From NCBI RefSeq assembly GCF_004006635.1, contig NZ_CP034842.1:124001-188000 (forward strand): DNA of 64,000 nucleotides. Reading direction: 5' to 3'. Of this stretch, positions 9,704 to 22,582 are shown in pieces. Made by a program: the position numbers and the translations under genes. The notes under the pieces were generated by a model. That model was not told where the DNA came from, did not search any database, and saw only the letters and a program-made list of their open reading frames with translations. The DNA is from Fusobacterium necrophorum subsp. necrophorum. Lineage in GTDB: Bacteria; Fusobacteriota; Fusobacteriia; Fusobacteriales; Fusobacteriaceae. The first letter of the stretch is position 1, and every line of letters begins with the position of its first letter.

Positions 9704-11620
9704 TCATTCCTTCATCTCAAAATATTGACTCTCTGACCTGAAATTCTTAAAAGCCTTTCCTCCACCCTCGTAAAATTTAGAAAAAAACTCTACATAGGTT
9801 AAACGTGAAGTATGAACATATGCCGACAACAAACTTAAAAAGACATTGAAAGTCTGTCCGAAGGCAAAAATAACAATACCAAAAATAAGACCCACGAAGC
9901 CTGTCTCTGCCAACTTTTTCACAATAATATTGATCGCTACGGCAATAAATCCTCCGGCAAGGCCCAAGGCCATCAGTCGTAAATAAGACACAAAATCTCC
10001 TATATAGGAAGTAATTCCATATAGGGAGTATAGTCCTCCTCCTATTCTTCCTGCCAATGTCTTAGCATCTCTCGCACTGAAAGCTACAATTCCAAGCATT
10101 CCAAGAGCGGCACAAACAGAAATAATAGTTTTTACGAGAGGGCTGAAAACAAATTTTCCTGATAAAATAAGCAAGATGACACTCGTCAATGTCAAGTACC
10201 ACAAAAATACATCATAAAAAGCATCTATCCAATGTTCATTTTTAATCAATACATAAGCTTTCATTCCAAGAGCTGTTACTAAATGAACTCCTCCAAATAC
10301 GATAGAAAGGATTAAAATAGACATAAAATCTTTTGAAGAATCAAGTATCTGTGTCGGAAGATGAATCAAATCTCCAAAAGCGCTTCCATAAATCAATCCC
10401 CATATCATGGTTGAAAAACTCAAAGCAAAAAAGAATTCTAAAAACTTCCGACTCTGATCACGAAGTTTCAAAAAGTGCAAAGCTACGCCTGTCGCTAAAC
10501 ATAAAATGAGTCCATATGCAAAGTCCGCTACCATCATTCCAAAGAAAATCCAATAAAATATGGATAATATTGGAGTCGGATCTATTTCATGATATCTTGG
10601 CAGTGCATACATCTTCGTGACAGATTCAAACAAAGAGAAAAATTTGAAATTTTTTAAAATAATAGGAACTTTCGGATCCTCAGGATCTACATCAGAAATT
10701 TTTAAAAAACTCTTTTTTTCTGAAACATCGTCAACAAGTACCTTAAACTCTTTTTCCAAATTGGCAGGAATGTACCCCTCAATAATATTCACAAAGTCGG
10801 TTTTTCTAAAATTGCTAAGTACATCGTCTCTCAAAATAATATTTTCCAAATATTCCTTCTTTATCTCCATTTCCGAAAGATTTTCACGAAGTTTCTCTTC
10901 CTTCTGCTCTAAAATGACATTTCTCTTCTTCAATTCCTCTTCTCTCATTTCTATTTTTTTCAACTCTTCCTGAAAGCTTCCTGAAAAAGAGAAATGAAGT
11001 TCTGTAAAGCCATACATTCTCAATAATTCCATAACTTTATCTTCTTCCGAGAAAGATATCAAAAAAAATAAATGAATAACATTGGAATCTTCATACATTT
11101 TTTCGAAATAAGTTTTTTCAAAAGAGTCCAACTTCTCCTCTACTATAGGAAATATTTTATTTGATATATTTCCAAATACAGCTTTTGTTTTCTTAAATTT
11201 TTTCAAAGTTTCAAGAGGTTCTCGAATTTGCATCCAAATTCTCAATTCCTGCTTTTTCGTTTTTAGATTTCCCAATTCCTGTTTATTTTGTTCTTTTTCT
11301 TTGTAAATCAAATCCAAGGTGTCAAAATCCTGCTGGAAAGAATACTTCTTTGCCTTTCCTTCCAACTCTTCAAAATTCATTGTTGGAAAAAATTTTTTTG
11401 GCTGTTCCTTTCTCAAAGACTCAATCATCCATTTTAATTTTTGACTGTCCTCCTTTAAAAAAAAAGACTCTTTCGGAAGCTCTATTTCTTCTAATATCTC
11501 TTCTTCAGACTCACTCTCAACAAAATGGACAAATTTAAATTTTTGTAATTCTTCCAGTAATCGCCCTCTAGTATTATTGAGAGTAAACAATTCAAATTTT
11601 TTCATTTTGACTATTGCCAT
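9704..11620 (-). CDS. ntpI: V-type ATPase subunit I (a-subunit, membrane stator)
   Basis: Subunit I (638 aa) contains a long cytoplasmic N-terminal part, about residues 1-330, with coiled-coil arms (EEELKKRNVILEQKEEKLRE), and a C-terminal membrane domain of about seven or eight helices that provides the ion half-channels. The helix YLRLMALGLAGGFIAVAIN carries the essential arginine of the family. The ATG at 11620 gives MAIVKMKKFELF, close to known NtpI starts, and overlaps ntpH by 29 bases; a second ATG at 11605 is possible. Confidence 0.95.
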   Translation of the reverse strand: MAIVKMKKFELFTLNNTRGRLLEELQKFKFVHFVESESEEEILEEIELPKESFFLKEDSQKLKWMIESLRKEQPKKFFPTMNFEELEGKAKKYSFQQDFDTLDLIYKEKEQNKQELGNLKTKKQELRIWMQIREPLETLKKFKKTKAVFGNISNKIFPIVEEKLDSFEKTYFEKMYEDSNVIHLFFLISFSEEDKVMELLRMYGFTELHFSFSGSFQEELKKIEMREEELKKRNVILEQKEEKLRENLSEMEIKKEYLENIILRDDVLSNFRKTDFVNIIEGYIPANLEKEFKVLVDDVSEKKSFLKISDVDPEDPKVPIILKNFKFFSLFESVTKMYALPRYHEIDPTPILSIFYWIFFGMMVADFAYGLILCLATGVALHFLKLRDQSRKFLEFFFALSFSTMIWGLIYGSAFGDLIHLPTQILDSSKDFMSILILSIVFGGVHLVTALGMKAYVLIKNEHWIDAFYDVFLWYLTLTSVILLILSGKFVFSPLVKTIISVCAALGMLGIVAFSARDAKTLAGRIGGGLYSLYGITSYIGDFVSYLRLMALGLAGGFIAVAINIIVKKLAETGFVGLIFGIVIFAFGQTFNVFLSLLSAYVHTSRLTYVEFFSKFYEGGGKAFKNFRSESQYFEMKE

Positions 11621-11933
11621 TTGAACTCACAATCCTCTCTACAATCAAATCTACTATTGAATCAAGTACTCCCTCCTCTACATTTCTAATTTTGGAGATG
11701 TTTTTTTCCGCTTCTTCAAAAATAGGTTTCGCTATTTTTTCTCCTTCTTCTTGATATCTGTTCTTTACTTTTTCTGCATCCTGTAAAGCATTTTGAATCA
11801 TTTTCTCACATCTTTCAATACACTTCCTCCTACTTTCATCCCTCAAGAATATTGCTTCTTCCTGTGCTTTTTCCAATAGCTTTTTTGCATTTAATTCTGC
11901 ATCCTTTATTTTCTCTATTGCATTATTAGCCAA
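11592..11933 (-). CDS. ntpH: V-type ATPase subunit H/G (peripheral stalk), TTG start
   Basis: This small, fully helical subunit (113 aa) forms the peripheral stalk with E. Heptad-like repeats rich in Lys, Glu and Ala run through it (AELNAKKLLEKAQEE). The start is assigned to a TTG at 11933, seven bases after a strong GGAGG; this yields the expected N-terminus ANNAIEKIKDAE. An in-frame ATG at 11981 would add 16 residues unlike the family. It is the first gene of the V-ATPase operon. Confidence 0.9.
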   Translation of the reverse strand: MANNAIEKIKDAELNAKKLLEKAQEEAIFLRDESRRKCIERCEKMIQNALQDAEKVKNRYQEEGEKIAKPIFEEAEKNISKIRNVEEGVLDSIVDLIVERIVSSNGNSQNEKI

Positions 11934-12054
11934 ATCATCACCTCCAAAATTTTTCCATTCTAATGCCCTTTGATAAATCATTTTGTATTTTTATCATTAA
12001 ATATAACAAAAAACAAACATTTAGATAGATAATCCAATTCATTCTATTAATTTC

Positions 12055-12083
12055 ATTATAATCCCCGTTTCAAAAAACTTCAA
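12055..12083 (-). promoter_or_regulatory. Promoter of the V-ATPase operon
   Basis: Reading on the minus strand, TTGAAG (12083-12078) and TATAAT (12060-12055) are separated by exactly 17 bases, a near-consensus sigma-70 promoter. Transcription from about 12048 would leave a leader of about 115 bases before the TTG start of ntpH. The region lies between the rRNA operon terminator and ntpH. Confidence 0.8.
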
Positions 12084-12101
12084 GTCATTTTTTTGAGCAA
12101 C

Positions 12102-12142
12102 AAAAAATGAAGGAAGTCCTTTTATAGTTCATTCCTTCATTT
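12102..12142 (-). terminator. Terminator of rRNA operon 1
   Basis: A perfect 10-bp stem AATGAAGGAA / TTCCTTCATT (12106-12115 and 12132-12141) is followed on the minus strand by a run of six T. It lies about 55 bases after the 5S gene and separates rrn1 from the V-ATPase promoter. Confidence 0.85.
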
Positions 12143-12197
12143 ATTAAGTATTTCTTTTTTCTTTATTTTATTCAAAATTCTTCAAAAAATAAAAAAA

Positions 12198-12315
12198 GCT
12201 TGGCGAATACATATCCTCCCGGGTCGCTTCCAACCAAGTACTTTCTGCGTATATGGGCTTAACTTCTAGGTTCGGAATGTGTCTAGGTGTACCCCCATAG
12301 CTATACTCACCAAGC
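12198..12315 (-). rRNA. rrf: 5S ribosomal RNA, operon 1
   Basis: The 118-base gene is bounded by the complementary ends GCTTGG and CCAAGC and contains the conserved 5S core CCGAACCTAGAAGTTAAGC. Compared with the second copy it differs at one base (12205 here G, A at 55927 on the plus strand), which turns a G-C pair of the terminal stem into G-U. Confidence 0.95.
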
Positions 12316-12362
12316 ATTGTTACTATAACATACTTTTTCTTTCTTGTCTATCGCTTTTTTCC

Positions 12363-12388
12363 CATAGACCTTCAAAACTGTATAGTAG
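12363..12388 (-). repeat. 23S rRNA processing stem, 3' arm (operon 1)
   Basis: These 26 bases are the near-perfect inverted complement of 15387-15412 in the 16S-23S spacer (three mismatches). The two arms bracket the 23S gene and would pair in the precursor to form a long helix of the kind cut by RNase III. The same pair occurs at 56085-56110 and 59109-59134 in operon 2. Confidence 0.8.
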
Positions 12389-12402
12389 TCTCACAAACTC
12401 CT

Positions 12403-15318
<2,916 letters not shown>

Positions 15319-15386
15319 TTTTTTTCTTTGACAGCTAACTCTAGAAACTAGAGTTCTTTGTTCTTTATTCTTGTTTGTTTTTTGAT

Positions 15387-15412
15387 CTACTATACAGTTT
15401 CCAAGGTCCATG
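15387..15412 (-). repeat. 23S rRNA processing stem, 5' arm in the 16S-23S spacer (operon 1)
   Basis: This segment is complementary to 12363-12388 and would form the base of the 23S precursor stem. The spacer between 16S and 23S is only about 135 bases and holds no tRNA gene. Bases 15416-15445 of the spacer are complementary to the 16S leader at about 17016-17047 and should form the matching 16S processing stem. Confidence 0.75.
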
Positions 15413-15455
15413 CGCGAACCCTTCCAAAGAAGAAAGAACAACAAGAATACTCCTT

Positions 15456-16965
<1,510 letters not shown>

Positions 16966-17075
16966 ATATTTCTCAGTTTCACTGTTTTGATTTTTTACAC
17001 CTTGTTTGTGTTGTTTGCTTGTTGTCTTTCTTATTCTCTTTGTGAAGGTCCATTCCGCTCTTGCGGACATCTAGT

Positions 17076-17104
17076 ATCTTACCACACTTCTTACTTCCCG
17101 TCAA
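17076..17104 (-). promoter_or_regulatory. Promoter of rRNA operon 1
   Basis: TTGACG (17104-17099) and TAAGAT (17081-17076) on the minus strand with a 17-base spacer. Upstream of the -35 lies an A/T tract (17105-17131) that resembles an UP element. It is followed by a leader hairpin GTCCGC-aaga-GCGGA. The IS30 element begins about 25 bases upstream of the -35. Confidence 0.85.
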
Positions 17105-17114
17105 CTCTTTTTTT

Positions 17115-17131
17115 AAAAAATAATAAAAATT
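17115..17131. repeat. Direct repeat flanking the IS30 element, left copy
   Basis: The 17-base sequence AAAAAATAATAAAAATT is repeated exactly at 18292-18308 on the other side of the transposase. It is a candidate target-site duplication. The sequence is of low complexity, so the exact length is uncertain. Confidence 0.6.
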
Positions 17132-18286
17132 GTAAATTGCAATAGTAAATGTCACACTAAGAAAAATATTTTGTAAGTTCTTTAGAATATACTTCTAAGG
17201 AACTTTTCCCATTAAATAATTTTCTTGGATATGAATTCATCCACTCTTCTATTCTTATTATTTCTTCTTCGCTTATAGAACCTATATCTACTCCCTTTTT
17301 TATATAGCGCCTAATTAATTTATTATTATTTTCATTACTTCCTCTTTCTCCTGAACTATAACTATGCGCATAAAAGTATTCTATTCCTAACTCTTCTATT
17401 GCTTCAGCATTCATAAATTCGCTTCCATTATCACTTGTAATTGTCTTTATTAGTTCTGGATATTCTCTAACAATATTTTTTACTGTTTCCACAACATCTT
17501 TTACTGTTTTAGACTTTAATTTTCTTATTACTTCTAATCTTGATTTTCTATCTGTAAGAACTAAAAGACATGAAGAGCTTCCTCTTTTGCCTACAACAGT
17601 GTCCATCTCAAAATGACCTATTTCCTCTCTATTATTAATTAGCTGTGCCCTTTGTTCTATTGATTTTCCTCCTTGTTTTCTTATTCTTTTTTCTTTGAGA
17701 GATTTTTTTCTTATATCTTTTTTGTAACACATATCTTTCTCAGTAAATTTTATAAATAATTCTTTATGAATATAGTTATACAATGTTTTTAATGATATAT
17801 TTACATTGAAACCCTTCTTTTTAGCACTTTCTAAAGCTGCATAGGGAGAATTTTTATCAATAAGCATAGAGTTTTCTAGAAAATTAATTAATTCATAATT
17901 CTTATCTATTTTTAAATTACCTTCTTTTTTTCTTTGAGAATCATTATATTTTCTTTGAGCTTTATGCGCAGAGTATGTGTCGTAAAGAGATAAATCAGAG
18001 TTTTGTAATCCTTCTACCCAACCTCTTTTAATTTCTCTTTGAATAGTTCTCCTAGAAACATCAATTAACTGAGCAATCTTAGTTTTAGAATACCCTAATT
18101 TAAAGTAAGCTTCAATTTTTCCTCTTTCAATGGAAGTTAAATGTTTACCTTTTTCTCTTTTTATAGTATACTTTTGTTGAACCATAGTAGTTTATCTCCT
18201 TTTGATTGATCGGCAAATTAATCATATCATAGAAAACTACTTATGGTTCTTTTTATTTTATTTTAGTGTGACACTTTATTTTACAA
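17130..18286 (-). mobile_element. IS30-family insertion sequence
   Basis: A single intact transposase gene is bracketed by imperfect inverted ends. TTGCAATAGTAAATGTCACACTAA-type sequence at 17137-17160 faces its inverse at 18263-18286 with 18 of 24 positions matching; the core GTGTCACACTAA is shared. An alternative left end starts at the TTGTAAA at 17130. The left inverted repeat contains the transposase stop codon. The element separates the WYL regulator gene from the rrn1 promoter; at rrn2 the promoter upstream region has no such element. Confidence 0.85.
17157..18185 (-). CDS. IS30-family transposase
   Basis: The 342-residue protein has an N-terminal helix-turn-helix (LTSIERGKIEAYFKLGYSK, then SRRTIQREIKRG) and a C-terminal DDE integrase domain. 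The catalytic residues are D195 (HFEMDTVVG), D252 (TITSDNGSEF) and E285 (RGSNENNN). No frameshift or stop interrupts it, so it is probably active. Start ATG at 18185 has AAGGAGA upstream. Confidence 0.95.
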   Translation of the reverse strand: MVQQKYTIKREKGKHLTSIERGKIEAYFKLGYSKTKIAQLIDVSRRTIQREIKRGWVEGLQNSDLSLYDTYSAHKAQRKYNDSQRKKEGNLKIDKNYELINFLENSMLIDKNSPYAALESAKKKGFNVNISLKTLYNYIHKELFIKFTEKDMCYKKDIRKKSLKEKRIRKQGGKSIEQRAQLINNREEIGHFEMDTVVGKRGSSSCLLVLTDRKSRLEVIRKLKSKTVKDVVETVKNIVREYPELIKTITSDNGSEFMNAEAIEELGIEYFYAHSYSSGERGSNENNNKLIRRYIKKGVDIGSISEEEIIRIEEWMNSYPRKLFNGKSSLEVYSKELTKYFS

Positions 18287-18291
18287 CTTAA

Positions 18292-18308
18292 AAAAAATAA
18301 TAAAAATT
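18292..18308. repeat. Direct repeat flanking the IS30 element, right copy
   Basis: Exact copy of 17115-17131, embedded in a longer A run. Its last two bases overlap the stop codon of the WYL regulator gene, which indicates that the element inserted directly behind that gene without disrupting it. Confidence 0.6.
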
Positions 18309-19149
18309 ATCGGTACAATTCCAAAATCTCTTCCAATTCCTCTACAATTTCTTCCCGTAGTTCTTTGGGCTCCAGAATTTCTACTTCTTTCCCAAAACTT
18401 TTAAAATATAGTTTTGCTCTCTCATTTGCCGCTTCAAAATAGAAAATATCTCCCTCTCTTTTCAAAAATTTCGGTCTATAATTCGTCAATCCTTTTAATA
18501 GGCTTTCTCCCAATTTTGTCAATCTTACTTTTACAATATTTCCATTCCCTAGAAATGGATCGTATCTTTTCCGTATATTTTCAATCAGTTTCTTATCTCT
18601 TTTTTTCACCTTATCCGGAAGTATCGAAAGAATCTCAATTTCCTTCAGTTTATAATTTTGATAAGAGCTGCTTTTTTCATGATAACAAAAAAGGAAATTT
18701 TCATCTCCTCTTTCTTCTCTTCGGATAAAAATAGGCTCAACTTCTAAAATATCCGAAAAATATTTCATTTTTATTTTATTCTCCAATCGAATTGCTTCCA
18801 AAATCATCCGAAGCTTATCTTCATAGATAAATAACTCTCGCTGGTATTTAAATTTTGAGCAATATACTTCAAACAATTCTCGAAAATACTCCGCTTCTAC
18901 TTCTACCCCGTTACTTCTCAAAATCTCATAATAAATTTCTTTATTTGCCACATTTAAATCAAATTGAATCATTTTTTTATAAGTTCTCCCTTGCATCTCC
19001 AATAATTTTTCTGTTTCTATTTTCTTATTGAATTTAAGTTTTTCCAAAATATAGTTACAAAGCTTATTGTTGTTGATCCCAAACTCTTCTTCATCGTATT
19101 TCATAATATCCCAAATATCCTCCGGGACAGTGACTCGAATTTTTTTCAT
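18307..19149 (-). CDS. Transcriptional regulator with N-terminal ribbon-helix-helix and C-terminal WYL domain
   Basis: The 280-residue protein begins with a ribbon-helix-helix-like segment, IRVTVPEDIWDIMKYDEEEF, rather than the winged HTH common in WYL proteins. Residues about 110-190 match a WYL core, and the end (about 210-280, with FYFEAANERAKLYFKSFG and EILEPKELREEIVEELEEIL) matches the WCX extension. WYL domains usually sense a ligand, often nucleic acid or nucleotide; the ligand here is unknown. It has its own promoter and AGGAGG ribosome site. The neighbouring ABC transporter ends 117 bases upstream. Confidence 0.75.
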   Translation of the reverse strand: MKKIRVTVPEDIWDIMKYDEEEFGINNNKLCNYILEKLKFNKKIETEKLLEMQGRTYKKMIQFDLNVANKEIYYEILRSNGVEVEAEYFRELFEVYCSKFKYQRELFIYEDKLRMILEAIRLENKIKMKYFSDILEVEPIFIRREERGDENFLFCYHEKSSSYQNYKLKEIEILSILPDKVKKRDKKLIENIRKRYDPFLGNGNIVKVRLTKLGESLLKGLTNYRPKFLKREGDIFYFEAANERAKLYFKSFGKEVEILEPKELREEIVEELEEILELYR

Positions 19150-19188
19150 CTAAGCTTCCTCCTATATTTTTGATCGGATATTTTCATC

Positions 19189-19217
19189 ATTATAGTATAA
19201 AAACAATTCTTTTTCAA
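19189..19217 (-). promoter_or_regulatory. Promoter of the WYL regulator gene
   Basis: TTGAAA (19217-19212) and TATAAT (19194-19189) on the minus strand, 17-base spacer. Thirteen bases upstream of the -35 starts a pair of direct repeats GTATCATA at 19230-19237 and 19252-19259, 22 bases apart (two helical turns), a possible operator. Confidence 0.75.
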
Positions 19218-19266
19218 CTCTTTCTTTTTGTATCATATCACTATAAAAGAAGTATCATAAGCTTTT

Positions 19267-20043
19267 TTATATGACATCACTGTACGTCGCTTTTTCCTGA
19301 AATAATTTCATCAAGTGTTCTACACTTAGTACTTCCTTTTCTTTCCCTCGAATATCTAAAATAATTTTTCCGTCATGAAGCATAATCAGACGATTTCCGT
19401 ATCGTATTGCATCTTGTAAATTATGAGTGATCATTAAGGTGGCAATTTTCTTCTCCTTCACAAGGTTTTCGGTTCTTTCCATAATCAATTTGGAAGTTTT
19501 GGGATCCAAAGCAGCGGTATGTTCATCTAGTAACAATATTTTCGGACGATGTAAAGTTGCCATTACCAAAGCTAAACATTGCCTTTGTCCTCCCGATAAA
19601 TATTGTACTTCCGTATCCATAACATTCTCTAAGCCCAAATCTAGTTTTTTTAAAAGAAATTGATAATATTCTTTCCTCCTATGATTGGCTCCGAAAGACA
19701 AGCCAAAGCATTTTCCTTTGTTGTCCGCCATAGACAAATTTTCAAAAATAGTCATGGAAGGTGCTGTACTTAAACTTGGATCTTGGTACACTTTTGAAAT
19801 AAATCTCCCTCTCTTATATCTTTCTAAATGACAAATATTTTTTCCATCAATTTTAATTTCTCCCTCATCAAGGCTAACATTTCCTGTAATGCTATCTAAA
19901 AGAGTTGATTTTCCAGCCCCATTACTTCCTATAACAGAAATGAAATCTTCATCCTGAATTTCCAAATTTAGTCCCTGAAATACTTTTTTAGGCTCTCCAA
20001 AAGCGGAATAAAATGTCTTACTTATATTTTCCAAACATATCAT
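19267..20043 (-). CDS. ABC transporter ATP-binding protein (TrpZ-like)
   Basis: The 258-residue ATPase has Walker A GSNGAGKS, signature LSGGQRQ, Walker B ILLLDEH and switch histidine ITHNLQDA. The residue after the catalytic glutamate is His rather than the usual Pro, which is typical of this subfamily (DEHTAALDP). It is the third gene of a binding protein-permease-ATPase set, 8 bases after the permease. Confidence 0.88.
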   Translation of the reverse strand: MICLENISKTFYSAFGEPKKVFQGLNLEIQDEDFISVIGSNGAGKSTLLDSITGNVSLDEGEIKIDGKNICHLERYKRGRFISKVYQDPSLSTAPSMTIFENLSMADNKGKCFGLSFGANHRRKEYYQFLLKKLDLGLENVMDTEVQYLSGGQRQCLALVMATLHRPKILLLDEHTAALDPKTSKLIMERTENLVKEKKIATLMITHNLQDAIRYGNRLIMLHDGKIILDIRGKEKEVLSVEHLMKLFQEKATYSDVI

Positions 20044-20050
20044 ACTCTCA

Positions 20051-20881
20051 TCATCTCCTCCTTTTTTTATAATGTTGCAAACAAAGAACTAAAATTACAA
20101 TCACGGAAGTCATCAATTTCAAATCGCTCGCATTCAAACCTAGCATTAAGCTTAGAGCAATAATTCCTCGATAAATCAAAGAACCGATAATGGCTATCAT
20201 AGTCCCCGTAATTCTTATTTTTCCACGAAACAAGGTTTCTCCAATAATAATGGAAGCCAAACCGATGACAATAGTCCCCGTCCCCATACCAATATCTGCA
20301 AATCCCTGATATTGTGCCAATACTGCTCCCGCGAAAGCAACCAAAGCGTTGGCTATCATAAGTCCGTATATTTTGTATCTCTTTTCATTCACTCCCAAAG
20401 AAAGTACTAAATTCGCATTATTTCCCAGAGCTCGTAACATAAAACCAAATTTCGTTTTTAAAATGTAATCCAGTGCTATTTTAGCAAAACACAATAAAAG
20501 TAAAGTAACACATAGAATAGGGTATTCCTCCTGAAAAATCGTATCCACTTCGAACAAAGGAATATTGGATTTTCCCATAATTCTCAAATTGACACTATAT
20601 AGTGCTGTCATAACCAAAATTCCTGTCAATAAGTCCTGAATTTTTAGCTTACTGTGAAGAATTCCTGTAATCGCCCCTGCAAAAGCCCCACTAAATAGAG
20701 CGAATAACAAAGTTATATAGGGGTTTACTCCCTCCATCAAGAGTCTTGCCGAAACGGCAGCTCCCAAAGGAAAACTTCCGTCAACAGTCATATCTGGAAA
20801 ATTTAATATTTTAAAAGATAAATAGACCCCCAGGACCATGATTGCGAAAATAAGGCTCTGCTCTAAAGTCGCCACTAACAT
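20051..20881 (-). CDS. ABC transporter permease (TrpY-like)
   Basis: A polytopic membrane protein (276 aa) with about eight hydrophobic segments. The region FPDMTVDGSFPLGAAVSARL and FADIGMGTGTIVIGLASIIIGE are characteristic of permeases paired with PF04392-type binding proteins. It has an AGAGGGG ribosome site and lies 22 bases after the binding-protein gene. Substrate is unknown; tryptophan is transported by some family members. Confidence 0.86.
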   Translation of the reverse strand: MLVATLEQSLIFAIMVLGVYLSFKILNFPDMTVDGSFPLGAAVSARLLMEGVNPYITLLFALFSGAFAGAITGILHSKLKIQDLLTGILVMTALYSVNLRIMGKSNIPLFEVDTIFQEEYPILCVTLLLLCFAKIALDYILKTKFGFMLRALGNNANLVLSLGVNEKRYKIYGLMIANALVAFAGAVLAQYQGFADIGMGTGTIVIGLASIIIGETLFRGKIRITGTMIAIIGSLIYRGIIALSLMLGLNASDLKLMTSVIVILVLCLQHYKKRRR

Positions 20882-20902
20882 AATAATCCCCTCTTTTCTT
20901 TT

Positions 20903-21829
20903 TTATTCATAAAGAACAGCCCCCTTGAATACTTCTTGTTTGACAGAAATTCCATATTTTTTTGCAATTCTTTCATTGATTACCAAGGTTGTTTCTCGCA
21001 ATCCCTCCACTTGAATCTGATTTGGAGATTTTCCTTTCAAAATTTCCAGAATTCTTTCTCCCGTTTGATAGCCCAATTTCTCGTAATCGATACTGACAGT
21101 GGCCAAAGCACCTTTTTTGACACTTGATTCTACAGAAGCAATAACCGGAACATTTTTTCGGTTTGCTCGTTGAATTAACAAAGATTCTGACGAAGTTACC
21201 AAGTTATCTGTTGGAATATACAAGACATCCACCTGTCCTAGAAGAGAATTGAGAGCCAAATTCATATCGTTAACTGTATTTACTCCTTTCTCGATGACTT
21301 GCAACTGCCTTTCCTTAGCCAAGATTGTAAATTGCTTCAATAAAGAAACAGAATTTTGCTCGCTAGGATTGTATAAAAAACCTACTTTCTTCGCTTTTGG
21401 CAATAAATATTTCAATAAGTTCAATTGCTCTTCTAAAGGAGACATGTCTGTCGTTCCTGTAATATTTTTCCCGGAAAGTCCAGCTATTTTAGGATCCGTC
21501 ACCGCCGTATAGACGATGGGAATTTGTTTTGTCGCATTCAAAGCTGCCTGAGCACTTGGAGTGGAAATTGCAACAATCACATCTTTTTTCGAATTTACAT
21601 AGGATTTTGCGATCAATTGAGCCGTTCCGAAATCTCCCTGAGCACTTTGATATTCTATTTTTACTTTCTTTCCCAAATTCTTCTGTAAAGCCTTCTCCAG
21701 TCCTTTTCGAGCCGCATCCAGAGATGGATGCTCAATAATTTGTGTAATTCCAATTTGAATCTCTTTTTCCGCCATACATGTAACAGAAATTCCCAATAAT
21801 AAAGCAATCCATAGTATCATTTTTTTCAT
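20903..21829 (-). CDS. ABC transporter substrate-binding protein, TrpX/ABC_sub_bind family
   Basis: The 308-residue protein has a signal peptide (KKMILWIALLLGISVTCMA, no conserved lipobox) and two Rossmann-like lobes. Diagnostic motifs are IGITQIIEHPSLDAARKGLE, GDFGTAQLIAKSYV, IVYTAVTDPKIAGL and VTGTTDMSPLEEQL-like sequence (NITGTTDMSPLEEQLNLLK). The adjacent permease and ATPase complete the importer. No T-box or other long leader precedes it; the upstream gap is 158 bases. Substrate could be an aromatic amino acid but this is not shown by the sequence. Confidence 0.88.
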   Translation of the reverse strand: MKKMILWIALLLGISVTCMAEKEIQIGITQIIEHPSLDAARKGLEKALQKNLGKKVKIEYQSAQGDFGTAQLIAKSYVNSKKDVIVAISTPSAQAALNATKQIPIVYTAVTDPKIAGLSGKNITGTTDMSPLEEQLNLLKYLLPKAKKVGFLYNPSEQNSVSLLKQFTILAKERQLQVIEKGVNTVNDMNLALNSLLGQVDVLYIPTDNLVTSSESLLIQRANRKNVPVIASVESSVKKGALATVSIDYEKLGYQTGERILEILKGKSPNQIQVEGLRETTLVINERIAKKYGISVKQEVFKGAVLYE

Positions 21830-21927
21830 TGCTATCTCCCCCTTTTTTTCTATGTCCTTATGGTATCATAAAGAAAAAAAATGAGGTAGATAACAATCCA
21901 TTTTTATTCTTGTTCGTTCCCAAATGA

Positions 21928-21955
21928 AAAAAACCTAGCATTTTCTAGGTTTTTT
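21928..21955. terminator. Terminator downstream of recR (symmetrical)
   Basis: AAAAAACCTAG (21928-21938) and CTAGGTTTTTT (21945-21955) form an 11-bp stem with a short loop, with T runs available on both strands. On the minus strand it ends the accD-accA-pfkA-orf100-recR operon. Confidence 0.85.
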
Positions 21956-21987
21956 GTTTTTCTTATTTTCTTTTTTTGTAGGGAAGT

Positions 21988-22581
21988 TTAGACTTCTTGC
22001 CTTGCATCCAAAGCTCTTGCTATCGTTGCACTATCTGCAAATTCTAAATTTCCTCCCATAGGAATTCCACTTGCAATCTTCGTGATACGAATATCGAAAG
22101 GTTTTAGTAATTTCACCAGATACATCGCCGTAGTTTCTCCCTCTAAATCAGGATTCAAGGCTAATATAATTTCTTGGATTTCCTCTTTTGTAATTCTTTC
22201 TAATAAAGTTTTCAGATTTAATTTATCTGGAGTAACCCCTTGTAAAGGTGCCAATTTTCCTCCTAAGATATGATATAAGCCCCGATATTTACCTGTTTTC
22301 TCCAAGGAAATGACATCTCTGCTATCCTCCACGATGCAAATGCTTCTGCGATCTCTTGCCTCATCAGCACAGATAGGACACAAACTGTCCTCACAATAAT
22401 CACCACAAACCGGACAACGTTTAATTTTTCCTTTTACATCTTCCAATGCCTGAATAAAATCCTCGATTTCTTGTTCGGAATAATCCAAAATATGAAATCC
22501 TAATCTTGTCGCCGACTTCCTTCCAATTCCGGGTAATTTATGAAATTGATCAATCAAACGTTCTAAACTTTTTATCGCCAT
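21988..22581 (-). CDS. recR: Recombination protein RecR
   Basis: RecR (197 aa) works with RecO and RecF to load RecA at gaps. It shows the N-terminal helix-hairpin-helix (FHKLPGIGRKSATRLGFHIL), the four-cysteine zinc motif CPVCGDYCEDSLCPIC and the Toprim domain (ICIVEDSRDVISLEKTG, then ALNPDLEGETTAMYL). Length is normal. One base separates it from the upstream small gene. Confidence 0.98.
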   Translation of the reverse strand: MAIKSLERLIDQFHKLPGIGRKSATRLGFHILDYSEQEIEDFIQALEDVKGKIKRCPVCGDYCEDSLCPICADEARDRRSICIVEDSRDVISLEKTGKYRGLYHILGGKLAPLQGVTPDKLNLKTLLERITKEEIQEIILALNPDLEGETTAMYLVKLLKPFDIRITKIASGIPMGGNLEFADSATIARALDARQEV

Positions 22582-22582
22582 T

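Noticed and set aside
21830..21927. A T-box or tryptophan riboswitch before the TrpX-like transporter
   Set aside because: The gap to the recR terminator is about 100 bases and has no T-box motif or antiterminator structure.
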